NCBI GenBank assembly: GCA_024227995.1
Contig: CP100465.1
Coordinates: forward strand, 682,001 to 746,000
DNA: 64,000 nucleotides
Direction: 5' to 3'
Origin: Halomicrococcus gelatinilyticus
Lineage (GTDB): Archaea; Halobacteriota; Halobacteria; Halobacteriales; Haladaptataceae
Notes under the pieces: model-generated
What the model was told of the DNA's origin: nothing
The model's input: only the letters and a program-made list of their open reading frames with translations
The model's database searches: none
Shown: positions 26,307-34,619 of the stretch, piece after piece
Numbering within the stretch: position 1 is the first letter of the stretch
Layout of the letters: each line of letters starts with the position of its first letter
Position numbers and translations under genes: made by a program

Positions 26307-27281
26307 TCACTCCTCGATGATGAACGCGCCGGCCGTGATGGTGTTCTCGGAGACGATGGCGGCCCGGAGCGTGTACGACGTGAGCACGAGGAACGGCGTC
26401 AGTGCGACGACGTAGGCGAAGGTGAGGAACAGGAAGAGGTTGTCCACGCCGAGGGTCGACCCGGCGATGCGGATGCCGTCGACGGCGAGCAGGACGTAGG
26501 ATATGAGGAGGATTGCGGGCAGTCCCGTGTAGAGAAGGTCCCGGGAGAGGTAAGAGAACTCGCGCTTGTAGTAGACGGTCTTGAAGTACTCACGCGCGGT
26601 GGCGAAGTACTGCAGTGCGGTGACGATGTCGTTGAGGCTCTGGCCGACCGACTCGGGGAGGTCGGAGGAGTCCGAGTACAGCGCCCGCCCGTCGTCGATG
26701 TACGGCGAGGGGTCGTAAGCCGGGCCGAACAGGGCCTCGTCGAACGAGCCGAACTCCGCCGTCTGGAGCACGCTCTCGGTCCCCGAGAGGCCGTCGCGCG
26801 TCGTCTCGACGTACTCCGTGACCGCAATCTTCGGTTCGCCGTCGAGGTCGGACGCCCGTTCCTCCAGTTCGTCGAGTTCACTTCTGACAGCCTCCATTAT
26901 GGTCAGCAGGAACCCCGACGGGTCGGCGGGACTGACGGCCCCGTCCACGAACTGGGCGGCCTCCTCCCGGAAGTCCCACGATTCGACGACGCGCTCGTGC
27001 TGGCTGCCGATGGGGGCCAGTTCCTGCGAGACGACCAGTGAGTTGATGGAGACGACGATGGACACCAGCAGGATGACGCCGCTGAGGAGCGTGTTCAGCA
27101 GCATCTGGACCGTGTTCTGTTCGGTCAGGATCCGCCGTGCGTCGACGGGTTCGACCAGCGTCAGGCCGAGCATCGCGAGATAGACGGTGACCGCCAGTGC
27201 GACAGTGACGGCGCGTCGGTGCCCGCTGATGAACAGCCAGTTCAGAAACCGCCTGCCGGCGTTCCGGCCGGAGTCGTCCAT
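26307..27281 (-). CDS. Four-TM membrane protein of unknown function
   Basis: The 324-residue protein has hydrophobic segments near residues 25-43 and 62-85, a long soluble middle part (about 90-240) rich in helices, then two more segments near 250-270 and 278-305. The N-terminus is basic (GRNAGRRFLNW). I do not recognise a named family, though the layout recalls other haloarchaeal two-plus-two TM proteins. The 3' end faces the tandem hairpins. No function is assigned. Confidence 0.75.
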   Translation of the reverse strand: MDDSGRNAGRRFLNWLFISGHRRAVTVALAVTVYLAMLGLTLVEPVDARRILTEQNTVQMLLNTLLSGVILLVSIVVSINSLVVSQELAPIGSQHERVVESWDFREEAAQFVDGAVSPADPSGFLLTIMEAVRSELDELEERASDLDGEPKIAVTEYVETTRDGLSGTESVLQTAEFGSFDEALFGPAYDPSPYIDDGRALYSDSSDLPESVGQSLNDIVTALQYFATAREYFKTVYYKREFSYLSRDLLYTGLPAILLISYVLLAVDGIRIAGSTLGVDNLFLFLTFAYVVALTPFLVLTSYTLRAAIVSENTITAGAFIIEE

Positions 27282-27425
27282 ATCGTCGCGTCGGCGGTGC
27301 CCCTCTTAGTTCTGGTCGCCTACATTGTCGGACCCTGACAAACGGTACCCCCGCCCACGCCCTTCGACCTGCGTAGATTCGGCGGAAGGGAAAGGGATAC
27401 GGTCTCGTAGTCCCGACGCACGGCC

Positions 27426-28220
27426 ATGAACGAACCGGGGCTGCACGCGCTGCTGGACCGGGAGACGGTCCGGCGACGGGTCGACGCCGGGGCGCTGCCC
27501 GACTGGGCCGTCGCCCACTACGAGAGCTTCCACGACGCGCTGGTCGGCGAACACGAGGGGTCGCCGTTCCCCTGCTACTTCGGGGCCGACGCGGAACGCG
27601 ACGGCTCGATGCTGTACACGTTCTGCGACTCGACGACGGAGAAGGAGTCGCTCGTCGCGCTCGGCGAGACGCTGCTGGAGTACCTCGACGTCTACCGCGA
27701 CCACCCCGGCCGGACGCCGCTCGTCACCTTCTTCCGGCCGCCCGAGCGCGAGTTCACGGAGGCCGACTACCACGAGGCGCTGTGGCACGTCCTGCAGTTC
27801 CTCCACGTCCACGACCCGGAACCGTGGCCCGAGGACATCCCGACCGACCCGGACGACGAGCGCTGGGAGTTCTCCTTCGGCGGCGAGCCCATGTTCCCGA
27901 CGTGTCGCGCGCCCTTCTACGACCAGCGGCAGAGCCGCTACTGTCCGGTTGGCCTGGAGATCACGTTCCAGCCCCGGACCGTCTTCGAGGGCATCACGGC
28001 CGACACGGAGGCGGGCCAGCGCGCCCGCGACGTCATCCAGGACCGCATCCAGGAGTACGACGGCACGTGTCCGCACGCTGACCTCGGCGACTGGGGCGTC
28101 GAGGGCGACCGCGAATGGCCACAGTACCTGTTCTCCGCCGACGAGGAGCAGGCGCCGGACGAGTGCCCGATGGCCGTCACGCGGGACCACCCGCGGGCGC
28201 CGATGCTCATCGGCCGATGA
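27426..28220 (+). CDS. YqcI/YcgG family protein
   Basis: The 264-residue protein has [19 protein letters not shown] near residues 45-65, [18 protein letters not shown] in the middle and a C-terminal CPHADLGDW, which fit the YqcI/YcgG family. That family has no firm function in archaea. It is translationally coupled to a cysteine hydrolase through an ATGA overlap at 28217-28220, so the two probably act together. The family call is from motif similarity by eye. Confidence 0.75.
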   Translation: MNEPGLHALLDRETVRRRVDAGALPDWAVAHYESFHDALVGEHEGSPFPCYFGADAERDGSMLYTFCDSTTEKESLVALGETLLEYLDVYRDHPGRTPLVTFFRPPEREFTEADYHEALWHVLQFLHVHDPEPWPEDIPTDPDDERWEFSFGGEPMFPTCRAPFYDQRQSRYCPVGLEITFQPRTVFEGITADTEAGQRARDVIQDRIQEYDGTCPHADLGDWGVEGDREWPQYLFSADEEQAPDECPMAVTRDHPRAPMLIGR

Positions 28221-28783
28221 GCATCGCGCTTCCCGACGACACCGTCCTGCTGCTGGTCGACTTCCAGCGGGGGTTCGACGACCCGCGGTGGGGCGAGCGC
28301 AACAACCCTGACGCGGAGGCGCGGGCGGCCGACCTGCTCGCGGCGTGGCGGGCCGACGACCGCCCGGTCGTCCACGTGCGCCACGACTCCCGGGAGGACG
28401 ATTCGCCGCTGCGCGCCGGCCGGCCGGGCTACGCGTTCGTCGACGACCTCGCACCCGCCGGCGACGAACCGGTGTTCGAGAAGCAGGTGAACGGGGCGTT
28501 CGTCGGCACGGGCCTGGAGGAGTGGCTGCGCGACCGCGGGTACGGGACGCTGGTCGTCTGCGGCCTCACCACCGACCACTGCGTCTCGACGACGACGCGG
28601 ATGGCGGAGAACAGGGGGTTCAGTCCCGTCGTCGTCGCCGACGCGACGGCGACGTTCGACCGCACCGCGCCCGACGGGACCGCGCTCTCGCCGACCGAGA
28701 ACCACCGGGCGGCGCTGGCCCACCTCGACGGCGAGTTCGCGGCCGTCGCCGTCGCCGAGGCGGTCCTCGCTGCGTTCGACTGA
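28217..28783 (+). CDS. Isochorismatase-type cysteine hydrolase
   Basis: The 188-residue protein has the catalytic Asp in [12 protein letters not shown], a Lys in FEKQVNGAF and the nucleophile Cys in [13 protein letters not shown]. Members hydrolyse isochorismate, nicotinamide or related amides; the sequence does not tell which. The ATG overlaps the YqcI gene stop. It converges with the eIF2B-like gene one base away. Confidence 0.9.
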   Translation: MSIALPDDTVLLLVDFQRGFDDPRWGERNNPDAEARAADLLAAWRADDRPVVHVRHDSREDDSPLRAGRPGYAFVDDLAPAGDEPVFEKQVNGAFVGTGLEEWLRDRGYGTLVVCGLTTDHCVSTTTRMAENRGFSPVVVADATATFDRTAPDGTALSPTENHRAALAHLDGEFAAVAVAEAVLAAFD

Positions 28784-28784
28784 C

Positions 28785-29636
28785 TCAGTTCTCCCAGGTT
28801 CCCTCGTCGGTCACGACCAGGTCGAGGAGGTCCGTCGGCGTCGCGTCGTACGCCGGGTTCTCGACCGCGAACCCTTCGGCGGGTTCGCGGATGACCTCGC
28901 TCACGGAGCGGAAGTCGTTCTCGAACCGGAAGCCCTCGTCGACGATCTTCGCGCTCGACCCGACGGTCGTGACGGGGACGTCGGCGTGGTCGGCAGTGGC
29001 GACCAGCGGGTAGGTGCCGACCCGGTTGTACAGCGTCTCGTCGACGATGCAGTCCATGCCGGTGAACACGCGGTCGCACTCCGGGAGGAAGTGACCGGCC
29101 GCGCTGTCGATCAGGAGGTGGACGTCGACCTGGTCCATCTCCCCGAGCACGCGGGCGGTCTTGCGACCGAGGTACCGCGGGCGGGCCTCCAGGACGTACG
29201 CCTCCAGGTAGCAGCCGTCGGCGACGGCCTGCTCGACGGCTTCCAGGACGGTGGAGGAGTAGTCGTGGGTCATGAACGTCATGCCGTCCTCGAACAGAGA
29301 GACGGCGTTGTCGGCCGCGCGCCGCTTGGCCGTCACGACCTGTTCGACCACGTCGTCGATGGCCTCCTGCGTCCGTTCCTTTGCCGCCGCGACCGAGTCC
29401 GCGTCCACCTCCTCGACCATCCGGACGATGGCGCGCTGGGTCGTCGCCAGCGAGGCGTGCGACGGGTTGGCGCGCCGGAGGACGTTGGAGTTGCGCTCCA
29501 GGGCGCGCACGTACTCCTCGACCGTCTCGTGCTCCCGGTCGAGCAGGTCTTCCAGCGCGCGAGCGGCCTTGACAGCGACGGTCGAGGAGCTGTGCGTCTG
29601 CATCTCCTTGATCTCCTCGACGGTCTCGTCTATCAT
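28785..29636 (-). CDS. eIF2B-like/ribose-1,5-bisphosphate isomerase superfamily protein
   Basis: The 283-residue protein has an N-terminal helical part with regular Glu/Lys heptads, then the Rossmann-like eIF2B domain with VLEARPRYLGRKTARVLGEM, a VFTGMDCIVDETLYNRVGTY segment and GSSAKIVDEGF. Archaeal relatives include ribose-1,5-bisphosphate isomerase of the AMP pathway and proteins called eIF2B-alpha-like. True eIF2B exchange factors are not expected in archaea. Its length is somewhat shorter than the isomerases. It is transcribed alone. Confidence 0.8.
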   Translation of the reverse strand: MIDETVEEIKEMQTHSSSTVAVKAARALEDLLDREHETVEEYVRALERNSNVLRRANPSHASLATTQRAIVRMVEEVDADSVAAAKERTQEAIDDVVEQVVTAKRRAADNAVSLFEDGMTFMTHDYSSTVLEAVEQAVADGCYLEAYVLEARPRYLGRKTARVLGEMDQVDVHLLIDSAAGHFLPECDRVFTGMDCIVDETLYNRVGTYPLVATADHADVPVTTVGSSAKIVDEGFRFENDFRSVSEVIREPAEGFAVENPAYDATPTDLLDLVVTDEGTWEN

Positions 29637-29732
29637 GCGCTAACCGTGCGCGTCGGGCTACATGGCTTTTCTGGGTTCCGGTGCACCCACCGCGCCGACC
29701 GGTTCAAGACGTCCGAGCGCCTACTCCCACCG

Positions 29733-30038
29733 ATGACCGTTCCCGTGCGCTACTACTGTCCCCGCTGCGAGGCCATCGTCACCCTCGAACGCGAGGCCAG
29801 CATGGCGGACAAGTCCGTGACCGCCGACCCGCTCGACGGGTGGGAGTACGCACGCGCGTACGACGACTTCGAGGACGCCGACGGCGTCGAGATCGTCTGC
29901 GGCGCGAGCGAGACCGACGGCGGGGGCTGTGGGCGCGTCTTCTACCTCAACTTCGTGAAGTTCGAGGACGGCGAGGAACTCGACCCGCCGGTCGCCCTGC
30001 GACCGGAGGACGCGCCGAACTTCGATTTCAGGCGCTAA
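29733..30038 (+). CDS. Small zinc-ribbon protein
   Basis: The 101-residue product opens TVPVRYYCPRCEAIVTLER, giving a CPRC pair, and has a second Cys pair spread over VCGASETDGGGCGRVF. The C-terminus is acidic and lacks hydrophobic segments. I do not recognise a named family; it looks like a conserved haloarchaeal protein. Its last four bases overlap the 3' end of rtcB on the other strand. Confidence 0.72.
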   Translation: MTVPVRYYCPRCEAIVTLEREASMADKSVTADPLDGWEYARAYDDFEDADGVEIVCGASETDGGGCGRVFYLNFVKFEDGEELDPPVALRPEDAPNFDFRR

Positions 30039-31492
30039 CCCTTGATGTTGCAGACGGGGTAGGTGCGGGCGACCGTGTCGCCGATGCCGAGCGCGTCGGA
30101 GACCCGCACCACCTCGTCGACGTCCTTGTAGACGCCGGGTGCCTCCTCGGCGACGGTCGCGCCGCTCTGTGCCTTCACGTATATCTGCTCGCCCCGCAGT
30201 TCGTCCTGGACGTCGCCGCCCCAGTAGTCCTTCTTCGCCTGCGTGCGACTCATGGTGCGGCCGGCGCCGTGCGCCGTCGACCCGAAGCTGAGGTCCATCG
30301 ACCGCTCGCCCCCCCGGAGGACGTAGCTACCGGCCCCCATGCTCCCGGGGATGATGATGGGCTGGCCGACGTCGAGGTACGCGCCCGGCACCTCGGGGTG
30401 GCCGGCCGGGAACGCCCGCGTCGCGCCCTTGCGGTGGACGTACAGCTCCCGTTCCTCGCCGTCGATTTGATGCGTCTCCTTCTTCGCGATGTTGTGCGCG
30501 ACGTCGTACAGTAGCTCCATCTCCATGTCGCGCCAGTCGCGGTCGAAGACGCGCTCGAACACCTTGCGGGTGCGGTGCATCACGAGCTGGCGGTTCACCC
30601 ACGCGAAGTTGATGGCCGCGCCCATCGCGCCGTAGTAGTCCTCCGCGAGCTGGCTGCCGGCGGGCGCGGCGGCGAGTTCCCTGTCCGGCAGCTTCGACAG
30701 CAGGCCGCCGTGGGTCTTCTCGATGTCCCGCAGGTAGTCGGTGCAGACCTGGTGGCCGAGTCCCCGGCTCCCGCAGTGGATGAGGACGACGATCTGGTCG
30801 GCCTCCAGGCCGTAGGCGTCGGCGACGTCCTCGCGGTAGACGTCGGTGACGCGCTGGACCTCGAGGAAGTGGTTCCCGGAGCCGAGGCTGCCGAGCTGGT
30901 TCTTGCCGCGGTCCTTGGCCTTCTGGGACACCTTGCTCGGGTCGCTCTCCTCGCGGACGCCCTCGTCCTCGCAGTGGGCGAGGTCCGCCTCGGTGGCGTA
31001 CCCCTCGTCGAGCGCCCACGCCATCCCGCGGTCGAGCACCTCGTTCACGGTGTCGACGCCGCGCTCGACGACGCCGCCGCCCCCGAGTCCGGAGGGGACG
31101 TTGGCGAACAGGCCGTCGACCAGTTCCTCCTCGCGACCCCGCAGGTCGTCGTAGGTGAGGTTCGTCCGCATCATTCGGACGCCACAGTTGATGTCGTACC
31201 CCACCGCTCCCGGCGAGATGCAGCCGTCCTCGGCGTCGATACCGGCCACGCCGCCGACCGGGAAGCCGTACCCCTGGTGGCCGTCCGGCATGCAGACGCC
31301 GTACTTCTGGACGCCCGGCAGGTGCGTCGCGTTCTTCAACTGCTGGAGCGTCTTGTCTTCCGATATCTCGTCGAGGAGGGCCTCGCTGGCGAACACCCGC
31401 GCGGGGGCGTTCATCCCGCCCTCCTGCGGGATCTCCCAGACGTACTCCGCGACCTTCTCCAGCGTGATGTCTCCGGCGGTGTACGTGTCCAT
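30035..31492 (-). CDS. rtcB: RNA-splicing ligase RtcB
   Basis: The 485-residue protein has the RtcB core: MPDGHQGYGFPVGGVAG, YDINCGVRMMRTNL with the metal-binding Cys, HCGSRGLGHQ, and AHGAGRTMSR with the His that carries GMP. RtcB joins 2',3'-cyclic phosphate and 5'-OH ends during tRNA splicing with GTP and Mn2+. No intein interrupts it. Its activator archease is encoded at 19448. An inverted repeat lies just upstream of the start (31513-31531). Confidence 0.95.
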   Translation of the reverse strand: MDTYTAGDITLEKVAEYVWEIPQEGGMNAPARVFASEALLDEISEDKTLQQLKNATHLPGVQKYGVCMPDGHQGYGFPVGGVAGIDAEDGCISPGAVGYDINCGVRMMRTNLTYDDLRGREEELVDGLFANVPSGLGGGGVVERGVDTVNEVLDRGMAWALDEGYATEADLAHCEDEGVREESDPSKVSQKAKDRGKNQLGSLGSGNHFLEVQRVTDVYREDVADAYGLEADQIVVLIHCGSRGLGHQVCTDYLRDIEKTHGGLLSKLPDRELAAAPAGSQLAEDYYGAMGAAINFAWVNRQLVMHRTRKVFERVFDRDWRDMEMELLYDVAHNIAKKETHQIDGEERELYVHRKGATRAFPAGHPEVPGAYLDVGQPIIIPGSMGAGSYVLRGGERSMDLSFGSTAHGAGRTMSRTQAKKDYWGGDVQDELRGEQIYVKAQSGATVAEEAPGVYKDVDEVVRVSDALGIGDTVARTYPVCNIKG

Positions 31493-31976
31493 GTGCCTGA
31501 GTTCGACGCCGAACCCGAAGGCGTTTCGGGTCGACGTCAGGAGTGAGGGGGGAGACTAGCAATTTCGGGGTCGGTGGCTCTGTGGAGACCTTCAACAGCT
31601 GACAACACCGGCGTGCAAGATACAGCCGTTCCATGCAGCACGGCGGCTTCGTTTCTTTCGTGCCGGAGCCGTTGAACCAGCTGCTCACTGAGCCTGTGAA
31701 TCGAGTGTTTCGGGTCACCGAGGAGTCCGAACACTGCCCCGCCGTCGGTTCCGTTTCTGGAGAGAGAGTGTTCCAACGATTACCGCACCGACGATCGGGA
31801 GAGTGAACATCCCAACAACGGCTCTTCTGACAGAGGTTGTTGAGAGCCTCGAGAACGTTGTGGGAGTTGGTTTGAGTCGACGTGTGGCTCCACTTGAGAC
31901 CGAGTACCCCCGGGAGATGAGAGTCTGATGTGGCGGTCGGTGCGTAGTTAAGCGGCGGGGGTCGTGAGCTGCGCCG
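31493..31976 (+). other. Gap of lower GC content between rtcB and tfs
   Basis: About 480 bases have lower GC than the surroundings and hold no convincing gene. A 31-codon frame on the - strand (31715-31810) contains a hydrophobic stretch and a basic tail; its frame stays open and Ser/Thr-rich upstream, which might be the remnant of an anchored surface protein. The evidence is too weak to call it. Next to rtcB there is an inverted repeat ACCCGAA/TTCGGGT at 31513-31531. Confidence 0.4.
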
Positions 31977-32294
31977 TCAGGACTCGCGCCACTTGTGGCC
32001 GCACTCGACGCAGGTGAACAGCCGAACCTCGTAGGAGCCGCCCGGCTTCGGCATCATCTCGTATTCGGCCCGGTCGCTGTCGCAGTCGTCCGCCGGACAG
32101 GGCTCCTGCATCGTCTCGGTGGAGCCCTGGGTCGCGTCGGCCACGGCGGGTGCCCCGTCGTCCCGCTGTCCATCCTGGGTCGTCATCGCCGCTTCTGCTT
32201 GCGAGTCCCGCGGCTCCTCGTTCTCACAGGAGCGACACACCCACGTGTCGCCCTCCGTGTGCATCAACGAACCACACTCGTCACAGAACTGCAT
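31977..32294 (-). CDS. Transcription factor S paralogue (TFIIS/RPB9-like)
   Basis: The 105-residue protein has an N-terminal zinc ribbon (CDECG and CRSC, residues 4-25), an acidic linker and a C-terminal zinc ribbon (CPADDC and CVECGHKW). This is the TFS layout; TFS stimulates RNA cleavage by stalled RNA polymerase. The C-terminal hairpin reads MPKPGGSYEVRLFTC and lacks the Asp-Glu pair that TFIIS and active TFS put into the polymerase catalytic site. It is therefore probably a non-cleaving or modified paralogue. A TATA-like ATATATCC near 32320-32327 fits a leaderless start. Confidence 0.88.
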   Translation of the reverse strand: MQFCDECGSLMHTEGDTWVCRSCENEEPRDSQAEAAMTTQDGQRDDGAPAVADATQGSTETMQEPCPADDCDSDRAEYEMMPKPGGSYEVRLFTCVECGHKWRES

Positions 32295-32687
32295 TTATAG
32301 TAGGAATTCACGGTCGTCGGATATATGTGTTAACTTCCGGTCCGTCATGGATTTCAGGCAACTGCTCATGCTAACTGTACTGAGTTGTCGAAGAGGCAAC
32401 AGGCAACGTTTGATCTTGCCCGTTGTTTAGCACGCCCTCGTCAAACTGTCACCGAGTGAGAGTTTCAACAGGCCGCGGCGGTGACGGAGACCTCGAAAGC
32501 CCCGAGTGCTCGACTTCCTGCGCTCGCTGCGCCCCTCACCGCCCCGGCGGTTGCGGTGCTTGCGTCGTCCGCCGTCGGCGTGCGATTAGGGGCTTCCGGG
32601 ACAGTCACAGCGAGCTATATTGCCTCGAATCTGTAGGGGACCGTTCTCGCGACCATGGTCACGACTTGCGAAGGAGTACGGACTCCA
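32295..32687 (+). other. Intergenic region with an imperfect long hairpin
   Basis: These 393 bases hold the tfs promoter at the left and no convincing gene. CGAAAGCCCC (32494-32503) and GGGGCTTCCG (32589-32598) form a 9-of-10 inverted repeat around about 85 bases, with an inner CACCGC/GCGGTG stem. The region looks like a dispersed haloarchaeal intergenic repeat, an impression that rests on memory. Confidence 0.45.
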
Positions 32688-33731
32688 TCACGCACCGGGC
32701 ACGGCGTTGGTCACGTCGAACGTCTCCAGGAACATCCAGGCGATGAAGAGGAAGTAGACGACGAGCAGGCTCCAGGATTCGGCCTTCGACAGTTCGAGTT
32801 CGGTGCGCAGGAACCCGAAGACGATGACGGTCGCGAGCGTCAGGAATCCCATCATCGGAACGGCGACGGCGAAGTCGATCTCCGCCTGCCCGGCGACGAG
32901 CACGCCCGCCGGCACCGCGACCAGCAGGTCGAAGACGTTGCTCCCGAGGACGTTCGCGAGGCTGGTGACGCCCTCGTCGGCGCGCGCGGCGCGCACGCTC
33001 ACGATGGTGTCCGGGAGGCTGGTGCCCGCGGCGAGGACGGTCAGCCCCCACAGGAAGTCGGACGTGCCGAAGAAGTCGCCGAACCCGAGTGCGGCCCTGA
33101 TCAGCCCCTCGACGGCGACGGCGATGAGGGCGAGACTGGCCGCCAGCCGCGCCCAGTCGCGGAGCGGGTCGGCGTCGCTCGCGGCCTCGGTGGCGTCGTA
33201 GTCCATCGTGTCCTGGTACTGGGTGAAGACGTAGACGCCGTAGAACGCCACCGGGATGATGGCCAGCGGTCGCGTGACGATGCCGGTCAGTTGGCGGGTG
33301 CCGTCCGCGACCGACCCGGCCGGATTGTAGATGACCGCCAGCGCGAACGTGATGACGATGACGGAGACGGCGATCATGTAGAACTGCGCCTCCTTGTAGA
33401 CGAGCGTCCGGTCGGCGTCGACGCCCTCCGCGAAGATACCCGACAGCGCCGGGATGACCAGCAGGTTGAAGATGGCCGACCCGACGATGGCGCTCACGCC
33501 GAGGTTGAACTCGCCGTGGACGACCGTCGAGATGACCGTGCTCGACAGCTCCGGGAAGCTCGACCCGACCGCGACGACGACGGCTCCCTGCACGACCGCG
33601 GGTAGACCGTAGTACGCCGAGAGACGCTCGCTGGCCCCCTCCAGCATGGTGCTCCCCTTCCAGACGACGGCCGTGGCGGCGACCATCAGTGCGACGTACC
33701 ACGCGAGTTGCGCCAGCATCTCCCGGCGCAT
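32688..33731 (-). CDS. Ca2+/Na+ antiporter, CaCA family
   Basis: The 347-residue protein has about ten hydrophobic segments and two inverted alpha-repeats. The first repeat holds VGSSFPELSSTVISTVVHGE with NLGVSAIVGSAIFNLLVIP, the second AAGTSLPDTIVSVRAA with NVLGSNVFDLLVAVP. These G(S/T)S.PE and GSN.F motifs carry the cation-binding acidic residues. It should exchange Ca2+ or another cation for Na+ at the cytoplasmic membrane. A TATTTTAAG element near 33745-33753 supports a start at or just after 33731. Confidence 0.92.
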   Translation of the reverse strand: MRREMLAQLAWYVALMVAATAVVWKGSTMLEGASERLSAYYGLPAVVQGAVVVAVGSSFPELSSTVISTVVHGEFNLGVSAIVGSAIFNLLVIPALSGIFAEGVDADRTLVYKEAQFYMIAVSVIVITFALAVIYNPAGSVADGTRQLTGIVTRPLAIIPVAFYGVYVFTQYQDTMDYDATEAASDADPLRDWARLAASLALIAVAVEGLIRAALGFGDFFGTSDFLWGLTVLAAGTSLPDTIVSVRAARADEGVTSLANVLGSNVFDLLVAVPAGVLVAGQAEIDFAVAVPMMGFLTLATVIVFGFLRTELELSKAESWSLLVVYFLFIAWMFLETFDVTNAVPGA

Positions 33732-33812
33732 TGTCGCGCGGTCATCTTAAAATAGGCTGACACGGCCGCGCGACCGGCGTGGTGAGCGGTCGGTTCCCCT
33801 CTGCCGACCGCG

Positions 33813-34619
33813 CTACTCCAGTCGCTCCGCGGCGTCCCGCTCGAGGAGCGGTTCCGCGTTCGCGGCCGGGAGGGTGACGACGTCCTCCTCGGCGAGGTCG
33901 TACGACCGCTGGTCGACGCCGAGTATCTCGCCCACGTCGCTGGTTATCCGGACCGTCGTCCGGTCGGACAGGCCCGCGAGCGGGTCGTCGTCGACGTCGT
34001 CCGCGTCGTCCGCCTCGTCAGTCCCGTTCGCGTCGTCGGCCCCGTCTGCCTCGCTCCCCTCGTCTCCCGCCTCGGCAGGCGACGCGTCCGAGTCACTGGC
34101 GATGGCCGCCGCCTCGGCGTTCGGGCGCGCCGAACCGTCGGCAGCGTCGCTCGCCGGAGCGTCGTCGACGGACGAAGTGTCGGTCGCCGACTCGGCGGCG
34201 GCGTCCCCCGACGAGGCGTCGCTTGCGTCGGTCTCGCCGGCAAGGACGTCGAGCACCGTCGACTTGTTCGACTCGATGCGGTCGACGAGGTCGGCGAACA
34301 GTTCCTGCTCCTCGGCCGTCAGGCCCTCCTCGTCGGCCGGCATGTCTGCGGCCGCGAGGCTGGCGCGCTTGACGACCTTGCCGACCCGGCGTTCGTAGAT
34401 GGCCTCGACGACCTCCTCGGCGGTCTTGATCTCGTCGGTGAGTCGGTTGACCTCCTCCGAGTCGAACGGGTCGGATGCCCGTTCGGCGGCCCGCTCGCGC
34501 TCCTCGCGCAGGTCGCAGATGTACTCGCCGACGTCCGCGTAGAAGGACTCCCGAAGGTGCTGTAAGCTGTCCTTCGAGCGCTCCTTGCTCTGGACGCTGC
34601 GGAGTTCGTCGAGGTTCAT
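33813..34619 (-). CDS. GINS complex subunit, Gins51-like
   Basis: The 268-residue protein has an N-terminal helical GINS A-domain (LRESFYADVGEYICDLREER, EVVEAIYERRVGKVVKRA) and a short C-terminal B-domain (DRTTVRITSDVGEILGVDQRSYDL). Between them lies an Asp/Ala/Ser/Glu-rich linker of about 85 residues. GINS joins MCM and the GAN/Cdc45-like nuclease in the replicative helicase. The gene overlaps priS upstream by four bases, an arrangement common in archaea. The long linker is larger than in most archaeal GINS proteins. Confidence 0.9.
   Translation of the reverse strand: MNLDELRSVQSKERSKDSLQHLRESFYADVGEYICDLREERERAAERASDPFDSEEVNRLTDEIKTAEEVVEAIYERRVGKVVKRASLAAADMPADEEGLTAEEQELFADLVDRIESNKSTVLDVLAGETDASDASSGDAAAESATDTSSVDDAPASDAADGSARPNAEAAAIASDSDASPAEAGDEGSEADGADDANGTDEADDADDVDDDPLAGLSDRTTVRITSDVGEILGVDQRSYDLAEEDVVTLPAANAEPLLERDAAERLE

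Noticed and set aside
30035..31492. Intein in rtcB
   Set aside because: The protein is 485 residues, runs without interruption through all motifs and lacks Cys/His-Asn splice junctions.
32655..33605. + strand frame opposite the antiporter gene
   Set aside because: Its product is Asp/Arg-rich without family motifs, while the - strand encodes clear CaCA motifs.
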